From positions 682,001 to 746,000 of the forward strand of contig NC_009488.1 of the NCBI RefSeq assembly GCF_000063545.1: a stretch of 64,000 bases of DNA, read 5' to 3'. This stretch comes from Orientia tsutsugamushi str. Boryong (GTDB lineage: Bacteria; Pseudomonadota; Alphaproteobacteria; Rickettsiales; Rickettsiaceae). Below are positions 50,216-58,876 of the stretch, piece by piece (the first letter of the stretch is position 1; each line of letters starts with the position of its first letter). The notes below the pieces were generated by a model. The model saw only the letters and a list, made by a program, of their open reading frames with translations. It was not told the DNA's origin and did no database searches. Both the position numbers and the translations under genes were made by a program.

Positions 50216-52192
50216 GTGAGTAGACCTAACCAATTGCTCAATTAGGCCCCTCCTCAGAACCGGAGTTGCAGAATTACCGCATCCGGCTCTCAAAAATAAG
50301 ATAAGCATTATGCCTTATTTGTTGTCTAGAACATTGAGACAATCTTTCCAATTTTAGGAAAATTTACTCTTTTAAGTATCTCGGTTAGTCTTTTCCAATT
50401 CATCTTACGTTTTCCTCCCATTCTATTAAACCAGTTATATATTGCCCGTTTACTTTGGTTGATAAATGAACTTACTCGTCTTTTATTATCAGATATACCA
50501 TGATAGTTGATCCATTCACCTAATAACTTTAATGACTTGTGATAATGTTTGTGTTTTATCTTGCTTGTTTAGCTGACTACGCAAATATTTTCTCAGTCCT
50601 TTCAGTTTCTCAGTAAAACGATCTCTCCTTGAGGTATATTTTAGTCTCCATGTTATGCCAAATCTTGATTTTCTCCAATAGCAAGTAAATCCAAGAAAAT
50701 TATAACTTGCGATCTTCCTGCATTGTTGGGCTAAATTTGCAGCATGGTCTCTACCAGATTTTATCATTTGTGATTTAGCTTCATTGATATTTAGCCCATA
50801 CTTATTTAACCTTTTAGGCAAAACATCATAAAACCTTTTCGCATCTGCTTCCCTTTCAAAGACAAATACCATATCGTCGCAGTACCTCACCATTCCTGTT
50901 TGTCCCATTAAGTTTTCTTTGCTGATTTTTGCAAACCAGCTATCTATAACATAATGCAGAAAGACATTTGCCAGAATTGGTGAAACTATTGATCCTTGAC
51001 GACAACCTTCTTTGTTAGTAACTATAGTACCATTTTCTATGATTGGTGTTTCAATCAGTTTCATAACTAGTCTTAGAAATTTCTTGTCAGATATTCTCTT
51101 TCTTAGAAATTCCATCAACTCACAATGCTTGATTGTATTGAAACACTTTGTTATATCAATCTCTACTATAGCCCCTTTATTGAAGTTATACGTAAGTCTA
51201 TTTAACTCCCTTAAAGCGTCGTGTGCATTTAATTTAGGTCGAAATCCATATGAATACTTTAAGAATATTTGCTCAAACACAGAGTTTAATATCTTGCTTA
51301 CTGTAGACTCGATTATCTTATCTTCAAAACATGATATTATCAAAGGTCTTTTGCCTCCATCTTCTTTTGGAATTTCCGTTATTCGTGCAGGTTTAGCCTG
51401 ATATTTCCCATTGCAAATTCTAGTAAGAAGCGAGAGCAGATTTGCTTTCAACTTCTTACCATAATCCTCTTTGGTTATACCATCTATTCCTATCGCTTTC
51501 TTGCTATCGAGTTCCTTATATTGTTCTTCTAATATCTTTAAATCAATGATATGTCCAAGATTATTAAACTTTATGTCTTGATTTAGATTATTAAACTTTA
51601 TGTCTTGATTTAGATTATTAAACTTTATGTCTTGATTTTTCGATGATAGCAACTTTATACGCTCAAGTTTCGTTAACCATGTATTTCTGTCTATGCTGTG
51701 TACAGCCATTGTTTCCCTCTTGCATTCTTACTTTTCTGCTAACCCTTTGCTCCACCCACATTACTAGGTTTCATCACTACTATGGCTAACTCAGCCATCC
51801 TTACACCATCTCCAAAGCCTTATGTTTCATCACTTGTACTTTGAATACTTACTTAATTACGTAAGAGTTATAAGGACTTCTCAAGTTGTGTCATTAATCT
51901 TTACAAACTCGCTGACGCCTGCGACCCCGGTGGTTGAAAATTTTTGGATTTTTACTAGTTTGACCTCCAATCTTCTTTTGCCTACTATGTGCTAGAACAT
52001 ATCGGCTTCCACTACATCTCACTTTCAGGGCTATCACGTTCACCATTTGGTTTCGGCTCGAATGTTTCACTGTCTACGCTTTACTACTGTCGTTACCTTC
52101 AGCAGCACAAGACTCGCTATATGGTGGATCTAGCTTCTCCTTCCATAACTGGACTTTCACCAGTAAGATTAATTCACCTTTTCTTGACGCAC
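50216..52192 (-). mobile_element. Group II intron, full length (1977 nt), copy B
   Basis: 5' end GTGCGTCAAGAAAAGGTG at 52192 and 3' end GGTTAGGTCTACTCAC at 50216, the standard GUGCG...AY boundaries. Domains I-III occupy 52192-51710, the RT ORF lies within domain IV, and domain V is at about 50289-50256. In domain V the second strand reads GCAACTCCGG, while the other two full copies have GCAAGTCCGG. It interrupts sequence upstream of a Ti-type traD fragment. Confidence 0.88.
50516..51709 (-). CDS. ltrA: Group II intron reverse transcriptase/maturase, copy B (397 aa)
   Basis: The multifunctional RT helps splicing and retrohoming. ATG 51709 (MAVHSIDRNTWLTKL) behind GAGGG. RT motifs: KAIGIDGITKEDYGKKL, KRPLIISCFEDKIIESTVSK, YGFRPKLNAHDALRELN, GAIVEIDITKCFNTIKHCEL, GCRQGSIVSPILANVFLHYV, active site MVRYCDDMVFVFE, FLGFTCYWRKSR. 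The frame ends at 50516 just before the maturase part, which continues in another frame (LELLGEWINYHGISDNKRR to KRVNFPKIGKIVSMF). Residues about 22-50 are three copies of NQDIKFNNL. Copy C at 59177 has the same break. Confidence 0.85.
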   Translation of the reverse strand: MAVHSIDRNTWLTKLERIKLLSSKNQDIKFNNLNQDIKFNNLNQDIKFNNLGHIIDLKILEEQYKELDSKKAIGIDGITKEDYGKKLKANLLSLLTRICNGKYQAKPARITEIPKEDGGKRPLIISCFEDKIIESTVSKILNSVFEQIFLKYSYGFRPKLNAHDALRELNRLTYNFNKGAIVEIDITKCFNTIKHCELMEFLRKRISDKKFLRLVMKLIETPIIENGTIVTNKEGCRQGSIVSPILANVFLHYVIDSWFAKISKENLMGQTGMVRYCDDMVFVFEREADAKRFYDVLPKRLNKYGLNINEAKSQMIKSGRDHAANLAQQCRKIASYNFLGFTCYWRKSRFGITWRLKYTSRRDRFTEKLKGLRKYLRSQLNKQDKTQTLSQVIKVIR

Positions 52193-52394
52193 CAACTATA
52201 TCTATCATATCTTCTTATATCGAACTCGTGTATAATATAGCATATTCATTATATAGAATTTGTGTTAATTCAGGAATTAAATATTCCTAACATTGTTTTT
52301 GTGTAAGGAATACTTAAACATAATTAGTTATTTTAACATTGCTGTAATGCTTAATCCATCTACTTTATGCTCTATTTTTTATATCAAACTTGCG

Positions 52395-55169
52395 TTATAA
52401 TAAGCTTCTTCCAGATAACGAAAAGCCTTCATCTTTGCTGCTACCTAGTATTTCTCTGTCTTCATTATTTTCACAATGACTTTCTGCTAAATCGCTTGTA
52501 TCAGTTATATCTAATGTTGTAAATTCATCAATCATGCACTTGGTTTCAACTTTTGCATGAATTTGTTCGCTTAATGAACATGATTGTGCAGTAGCAGCGC
52601 TTTCCTCTGGTGGTATGAACGATTTTTCTATTTTAAATTTATCTACTTCAGTGCAATTGACAGGGCATGTAGAGTTTTTAGTAATATACTTACTTTTGAC
52701 TATATTTTTTTGAAGAGTAGAATGAGTAGCTAATTTGTTAAATATTATTAGAATTTTATTCTCTGGATTTATGTAAAGAGTAGTAGCAATAAGGCGCAAA
52801 TCCCTGCTAATAAGTTTTAATTCTATTACCTTATTATCTTTAACGTGTAAAATTTTTATTCCACTGCATTTTTTTTGTCTATGTATTATACCTTTTTCTA
52901 ATGCTGCCTGACATTGTTGCTTTGTAACAGTGTCAAGCTGCCGTGATATCTTTTCATCAATAATTGCAAATAATCCATCTGAGTTTATAAAAGATGAGCT
53001 ATTGGCTATGGATGTAGTATTATTAGATGATATTATTCTTTGATCATCAATATGCCAATGTGTAGTATTTAAGTCTGCCTCTATCTCATTTTGAGATTCT
53101 GCTTGAAAAAGTCTTGGTAATGCTTCTAAGATACTATCTTCATCACTAGATTGGCACTCTACATTTTCTTGCAAAGAATACTTGTTAACTTCTTCTTCTT
53201 CTGAATTAACTTTCTGCTGAAACAAAGCTTGTAATGCTGCTAATATTGTATCTTCATTATCAGATTGATGCTTGATCTTTTTTTGCATAGCACTTTGATC
53301 AAGTTCTTTTGCTTTACTGTATAAAATTGAACATACTTTACTATTCTGTGACTTTTGCTCAAGTTCTTTAAGAAATTTGCTTGCTAACTTACGTTTAGCA
53401 TGTTTAGCACTATTATCGCTATTACTGTATAGTACATATTTATGATATAATATATGCGGTTGTGATGTAGGATATTGTGTGCTGTATTTTTGTAAAAATT
53501 TTATTCCTTCATTATATAACTCTGCTTTAGCATAAATTAATAACGTGTTTTTGATTATTGAGAAAGCTATTGCTGGATCAGGAAATAAACTCAGCCCAGA
53601 TTCTGCAATTTGAATAGCATGGGTGAGAGTTTGTAAATCTTGCGCATGAGTACATATAAAAACATAAGTATTAACAAAGTATGGATATTTCCAGCCTAGA
53701 TTTTCTATTAATTTATTATGTTTCTTTATATTAGCTGACTTATTAAACTTAACACTTGATAATTCTTCTAATTCAGCTACTTCTTTTACAAGATCTGTAA
53801 CTTTGACAGAAGTATATTGTTTAAATTTTAATTTCTGAGTTATTAAACACAAATCTTTGAAAGATTTAGGTAAATTACCATGCTGTATACACTCGTTTGC
53901 ATCTTGTTCCTTATTACATGCTTGATAAATATTAATTTTATTAACCAATGCTCTAAAACATTTAGTAGCTAGTTTTGGTAATAAACTAGATCTGCAAGTT
54001 TCTATAGCTTTATCAAGATAGAATATAGCTTTACGTGAGGTATACAGTGATTCATAAAGAAATGCTAAACTAATACATGCTTCTGCTTTATCCTCTGGAT
54101 TAACTACTGCTGCTGGATTAAATAGTAATTCTGCGTAATAATTTGCTTTATCCACATTTAGTTCCTTACAAGCCCTAGATATCATATAACAGTATAGACC
54201 ATGAAGTTTATCTATTTGTATAAGGTCTTCATTTTGTGGAATAATAACAGTATTTAATAGATTCTCTAGTGCTGTTTGAGCCCTATCTGTAAGTTCAAAG
54301 CATGTAGCAGAAAAAGATATGAAGTTTAGAACATGTCTTTTGTGAGCTAATCCAAAACTGCTTGATGTCAATATTTTGGAAGTAGATTCTAATAATTTTA
54401 GAAAATATTTTTGAGATTTGCAGGATAATACTTTGATAAAAAGGATTGTACATGTTTGAAAATCATTTTGATTATGATCTTCTATTTGGAATGGATTCTC
54501 ATAAAGTTGCCGAGAAAACAACTGCATTTGTAATGATTGAGCTTTGAATTTGCAATGAGTATTTAATAGTTTAGTTTGTCCTTTAAGTCTATAATGTATT
54601 CTAAGGGTTGTTGTATATATACATTGATGAGATTGAATGTCAATCTCATCCTTCCATATTGCAACATGAATTGGTCTAAAGTTGCAACTATTTGGTTTTG
54701 TATAGTCTACACTATTCATTTTTAATAATAGCTTTACACCTTCTAGGTTACCACCTAATATTGCATTACCAAGGATAGTATTGCCATTACCAGGACTTAA
54801 TGCATTGAGATCAAGATTAAATTTAGGATTTAATAGGAGCTTAAGATTTCTGTTTGCTTTGAAGTAAGCGGCATAATGTACTGCTTCATGTGCATGATCT
54901 GTAATTAGCGATGGAAAAAGTCTGCTTAGCGCTCTTAGAGACCAATAATACTTATCTTGTATTGCAAAATGCTCAATTAAAGCTTTCCACTGATTTTGAG
55001 GTAGCATTAATGTATCATATTGCCGAACTTTCATTTCCTTTAATAGTATTTGGAATACCACAGAATCATTATTACTAATTGAATAAATTATACAGGCTGC
55101 TGTCTGCGCTTGATTTTTTAATAGATGATCAAGAGCTTGCTCAACAGCGTTCTTAAGTTTGATTTTCAT
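52395..55169 (-). CDS. Large ankyrin-repeat protein with helical-repeat middle and acidic repeats (924 aa)
   Basis: Residues about 90-180 hold ankyrin-like units (HEAVHYAAYFKANRNLKLLL; GNTILGNAILGGNLEGVKLL; FRPIHVAIWKDEIDI). The middle (about 340-600) is all helical with TPR-like stretches (AEACISLAFLYESLYTSRKA). Residues about 640-710 contain a twice-repeated acidic unit (SDNEDTILAALQALFQ and SSDEDSILEALPRLFQ). The end is hydrophilic and unrecognised. No signal peptide. Ankyrin proteins are a major secreted effector group in Orientia, but I see no F-box-like C-terminus here. Undamaged over 2.8 kb, which suggests selection. Confidence 0.75.
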   Translation of the reverse strand: MKIKLKNAVEQALDHLLKNQAQTAACIIYSISNNDSVVFQILLKEMKVRQYDTLMLPQNQWKALIEHFAIQDKYYWSLRALSRLFPSLITDHAHEAVHYAAYFKANRNLKLLLNPKFNLDLNALSPGNGNTILGNAILGGNLEGVKLLLKMNSVDYTKPNSCNFRPIHVAIWKDEIDIQSHQCIYTTTLRIHYRLKGQTKLLNTHCKFKAQSLQMQLFSRQLYENPFQIEDHNQNDFQTCTILFIKVLSCKSQKYFLKLLESTSKILTSSSFGLAHKRHVLNFISFSATCFELTDRAQTALENLLNTVIIPQNEDLIQIDKLHGLYCYMISRACKELNVDKANYYAELLFNPAAVVNPEDKAEACISLAFLYESLYTSRKAIFYLDKAIETCRSSLLPKLATKCFRALVNKINIYQACNKEQDANECIQHGNLPKSFKDLCLITQKLKFKQYTSVKVTDLVKEVAELEELSSVKFNKSANIKKHNKLIENLGWKYPYFVNTYVFICTHAQDLQTLTHAIQIAESGLSLFPDPAIAFSIIKNTLLIYAKAELYNEGIKFLQKYSTQYPTSQPHILYHKYVLYSNSDNSAKHAKRKLASKFLKELEQKSQNSKVCSILYSKAKELDQSAMQKKIKHQSDNEDTILAALQALFQQKVNSEEEEVNKYSLQENVECQSSDEDSILEALPRLFQAESQNEIEADLNTTHWHIDDQRIISSNNTTSIANSSSFINSDGLFAIIDEKISRQLDTVTKQQCQAALEKGIIHRQKKCSGIKILHVKDNKVIELKLISRDLRLIATTLYINPENKILIIFNKLATHSTLQKNIVKSKYITKNSTCPVNCTEVDKFKIEKSFIPPEESAATAQSCSLSEQIHAKVETKCMIDEFTTLDITDTSDLAESHCENNEDREILGSSKDEGFSLSGRSLL

Positions 55170-55654
55170 GATACAATTTTATATAAAATAAATAATCTTG
55201 TTCAGTATTAGTGATTTCAAAAGCAATGGAGGTTAAGACAAAGCTAAAATTCAACATTGGTTTATCTTAAAGTTCTTTGCTTTTTTAATGCTGATTTCTT
55301 GTAATTATTAAAATTTATTGTATTATTCTTAAACATATTAGCGCTGTTATAACTTTCATGAAATGAACAAAGATTATACAGTAATTGTATATTATATTAT
55401 ATTTTTGGCCATTTGTCTATGGATTTCATCAAATAAAAGCTAAACACTATGTGCTAGAATGAGTTGAATATATAGTAAATTAGAGATAGCATGTTAAAAA
55501 TCAAGAAAAATGATAAACATGTTTGTTTGCCACTATCAGATGATAAACGATCAGCAAATTGCCTAATATAATACAATTATGTTTTAATGCAGACATTTCA
55601 GGAATATAAAAAGCTTTACGTAGGTCTGAATTACCAATTTTAGAGATTCTACTG
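55170..55654. other. Intergenic, no gene
   Basis: AT-rich sequence upstream of the ankyrin gene, presumably with its promoter near 55180-55250. A short frame at 55491 (MLKIKKNDKHVCLPLSDDK) resembles a transposase remnant but cannot be assigned. Confidence 0.35.
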
Positions 55655-55818
55655 TAGCTAGACCACTATAAAACAGTTATGTTATATATTTTTTTGAAAA
55701 GCATCTCTAAGCCACAGTGATATTTCATTCTCCTTGATTTAGCTTGAAACAATTTTTTCAATAGGATTTAAATCATGAGAATAAGGAGGTAAATACTCTA
55801 ATATATGTCTATCTTTTT

Positions 55819-55923
55819 ATAGCAAGCCTATATAAAACAGTTATAATAGTTTGGCTATTACTATGACCTAAGTATATTTTTCAAAAAGTATATAATATAT
55901 AACTGTTTTATAGTGATTTAGCT
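55819..55923. repeat. IS630-type MITE inside IS630 orfB
   Basis: About 105 bp with inverted ends TATATAAAACAGTTATAAT / ATATAACTGTTTTATAG, bounded by TA. The transposase sequence resumes right after it, as the uninterrupted stretch at 61115 shows. Confidence 0.7.
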
Positions 55924-56308
55924 GTAATTTTTAAATGAGTATGTTTATGAAAACTTGCATTGCCTACTATAACTACAGAATTATTAGGTAATTTCTGAAT
56001 TAAATCCTGTTCTATCAAACAGTTAAAAATAGCAGTATTAACATCGCAGTCAAAAATTGATACTGTTAGCAGACATTTGTCTACTAATGCTCCTATAACA
56101 TTAGTTTTCTTTGATGGATGCCAATCATAAACTCTATAACACCTCATGCCTGCATATCCGTAAGTTATAGTTGTACTATGAACAAACCTCTCTCATCCGT
56201 AAAAACAATAACTTTTCATTTGTCTTTGTGCCTTTTTATCCTATTCTAACATTTTAATCTCTCTTCTTTTTTTGCCTTCTGATATTTTATAGCTTTTTTT
56301 AGTACATT

Positions 56309-57216
56309 AGACCTCTTTCGAAACTGGTTAAGGTAGTTCAAAATTATAAATGCCAGAGATCAAATTAAATCTAAGACCGAATCTTTTACGTCTATTTCGA
56401 TATTTGTCAGCAATAATTTTGAACCGTTTTAGCATAGCAATAACGTTTTCATTGACAACTCTTTTTCCTGCTAACCTACGATTATTCTTTTTATCATTTT
56501 TAGTTAAAGGATTTTTCTTGCTTTTTTTCTTTGGTAATGCAGAATTATTGCGAATTTTTTGTATACCTTGATATCCTGTATCAGTAATCGCTTTAATCTT
56601 AGGATGGATAAGAATTTTGGATTCCTTAAATAATCTAAAGTCATGTTTTTTACCGTTAGAAAAATCTGTACATATTACTTGGTGCGTTTTCTTGTCTACC
56701 ACTATTTGAGTTTTTAGTGTATGCTTTTTCTTCTTTCCCGAATAATAGAATTTTTATTTTTTTTTAGGTCCTTCTATAGGACTCTCAGTAGCACCAATCA
56801 AGACTACTTCATAATTCATATCGCTATTCATTAGAGCTTTACGACCTGGAAGAGCAAAGTTTGGGTGTTTAACTAAGGTGTCTTCTACCCATTTTACAGC
56901 TTTATATGCTGAACTTTCACTAATCCCATAGTTCTGACCTATATGAAAATAAGTACGGTATTCTCTAAGGTATTCTAAGGCCATCAATAACTGTTCCTCC
57001 AAATTGAGCTTATTTTTACGCCCTCCTTTTGATTTCTTAACACCATCAGCTTTCCTCAAAATATCCACCATCTTTGAGAATGTTCCCTTCCTTACTACTG
57101 TTAATCGACGAAATTTTTCATCCTTTAACTCTTTAATCTGATCTAATTTCATTGTTACTTCAAATCAGATTTTTATAACACCATTTTACATCATTGTATA
57201 GTTTCGAAAGAAGTCT
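56309..57216 (-). mobile_element. IS5-family element, full length (908 bp), same in-frame TAA as its twin
   Basis: Ends AGACCTCTTTCGAAACTGG and inverted TAGTTTCGAAAGAAGTCT. Transposase halves 57152-56754 and 56702-56328 are in the same frame, split by TAA after GPKKK. They carry the same IGATESPIE change as the copy at 31412. The C-terminus is complete here (MLKRFKIIADKYRNRRKRFG), unlike the twin. It lies inside the IS630. Confidence 0.85.
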
Positions 57217-57628
57217 TATGTAATAATTTAATCTCTTTAATGCTTTTTGTACACCAGACTTACTTACTCATAGTCCTTTAGCTCTTTCGTATTAATATGT
57301 GTCACTATATTGGCTCACATCTTCATTTTAGTTTATCAATAAAGGCTTTTATTGGAGCTCTGTTTCTGTTTTTTAACTACAATATGTTTTTACTAAATAC
57401 AAATACTGTATTCTTTCCTATCACAAAATATTTTGATACTTTTTCAAAAGTAATTTTCTCTCTTCCCTTTATGTCCAGTACTTTTTTCCAAAATATATCG
57501 AATATGTCATACTAATTACTTTTTTATTTTAATACTTCAAAATTAGAATTTAAAAAATTATTAATGCTAAAAACTTCAAATATGTTTATAATAAACACCA
57601 TTTAAAACATTTAAAGTCAGGTATATTA

Positions 57629-58636
57629 ATGTCCAAACGTATATTATCTGGTATACAGGTTACAGGAAAGCAGCATCTTGGCAATTATTTAGGATCTATA
57701 CAGAAATGGGTTCAAATGCAATCAAAATTTCAGTCCATATTTTTTCTTGCTAATCTACATTCAATTACTACTTCACAAGAATCATTGAAACTAAGTGAGT
57801 CGATATTTAGTTCAGCTTGCATGCTTCTAGCATGCGGAATAAATCCCAAACAATCAATAATTTTTCTTCAATCTGATGTTAAAGAACATTCAGAGCTTGC
57901 ATGGATACTAAATTGCGTTACTCCACTTGGACAATTAAAACGAATGACTCAATTTAAAGATAAAACTATCAAATGCAGCTCAAATAATATCAACTTAGGA
58001 TTGCTAGCATATCCTGTACTGATGGCTGCAGATGTTCTGTTATATCAAGCAGATTTAGTACCAGTTGGGGCTGATCAAAAGCAACATTTAGAACTAGTAA
58101 GAGATATAGTTAAAATAATCCATCATAAGTTTAATGATGATACCATTTTCAAGTTACCGGAACTATTTATAGATCATACAGCAGGAAAAATCATGAGTCT
58201 AAAAGATGGCAGAAAAAAAATGAGTAAGTCAGATATCTCTGATTTTAGTAGAATTAATCTAACTGATTCACAAGACGTTATTTTTAGAAAGTTGCAAAAA
58301 GCAAAAACTGATTGCTATACTCAAATCACATATGACCCTACAAGCAGACCAGAGATTTCTAATCTAATTAATATATTTGCTGCACTATCTAATAAAACCA
58401 CTAATGATATAGTAAAAGAATATGAATATGCAGAATTAACTAAATTTAAAAAAGACTTAGCAATGTTAATTATTGATTGTCTTAACCCTATTTTGAAAGA
58501 ATATAATAATTATATGAATAATTTAGATTATGTTAATCAAGTATTGATTACAGGGGCTAATCAGGCTAAAATAATAGCTGAAAAAACCATAACAAAAGTA
58601 AAACAAAAATTTGGACTACAAATTTTGTCAACATAA
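57629..58636 (+). CDS. trpS: Tryptophanyl-tRNA synthetase
   Basis: Class I aminoacyl-tRNA synthetase charging tRNA-Trp, cytoplasmic. HIGH-type motif SGIQVTGKQHLGNYLGSIQK (KQHLGN), Trp-pocket region AYPVLMAADVLLYQADLVPV and GADQKQHLELVRDI, and KMSKS motif DGRKKMSKSDISDFSRINLT. 335 aa, as in bacteria. ATG 57629 follows AAGTCAGG. Intact; flanked on both sides by mobile DNA, so it stands alone as a core gene. Confidence 0.96.
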   Translation: MSKRILSGIQVTGKQHLGNYLGSIQKWVQMQSKFQSIFFLANLHSITTSQESLKLSESIFSSACMLLACGINPKQSIIFLQSDVKEHSELAWILNCVTPLGQLKRMTQFKDKTIKCSSNNINLGLLAYPVLMAADVLLYQADLVPVGADQKQHLELVRDIVKIIHHKFNDDTIFKLPELFIDHTAGKIMSLKDGRKKMSKSDISDFSRINLTDSQDVIFRKLQKAKTDCYTQITYDPTSRPEISNLINIFAALSNKTTNDIVKEYEYAELTKFKKDLAMLIIDCLNPILKEYNNYMNNLDYVNQVLITGANQAKIIAEKTITKVKQKFGLQILST

Positions 58637-58638
58637 AT

Positions 58639-58876
58639 ATGATATCTAAATCTAAAACTAAATATGCTTTACATCGAGCTATTAAAGAGGCGATATTGAA
58701 AAAGTACAGCAAGAATAGCACACTTTGTAAATTCAAAATATAAAGATGGTATCACCGCTTTACATGTATCTTTGAAATATAAGAATCTACATATTGCTAA
58801 GATTTTGCTGAACAATGGAGCTAACGTAAACGCAAAAAATAATGATGGGCACACTGCTTTACCATCTTGTTGTTGT
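58639..58876 (+). pseudogene. Ankyrin-repeat protein fragment
   Basis: Starts MISKSKTKYALHRAIKEA 2 bp after the trpS stop. A frameshift near 58700 moves the reading to KDGITALHVSLKYKNLHIAK and ILLNNGANVNAKNNDGHTAL, a perfect ankyrin consensus. It is cut after about 80 codons by the 3' end of the group II intron at 58877, and the missing part is not on the other side of the intron. Confidence 0.8.

Larger units (their letters stand above)
55655..57510 (-). mobile_element. IS630-family element carrying nested MITE and IS5
   Basis: The left end is TAGCTAGACCACTATAAAACAG. orfA remnant runs from ATG 57510 to 57217 (many stops), then the inserted IS5, then orfB from about 56300: RCYRVYDWHPSKKTNVIGAL, ALVDKCLLTVSIFDCD, LPNNSVVIVGNASFHKH (Asp of DNA changed to Gly), interrupted by the MITE at 55819, ending with EYLPPYSHDLNPIEK. 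Inactive. Related copies at 32385, 45305 and 60954. Confidence 0.72.

Noticed and set aside
51549-51660. Three 27-bp direct repeats as a CRISPR-like array
   Set aside because: Adjacent units without spacers, in frame within a reverse transcriptase; no cas genes.
51989-52240. Open frame of 83 codons in the intron 5' region (also 60649-60849)
   Set aside because: It lies on the strand opposite the intron RNA over domains I-III; identity between copies comes from the RNA, not from a protein.
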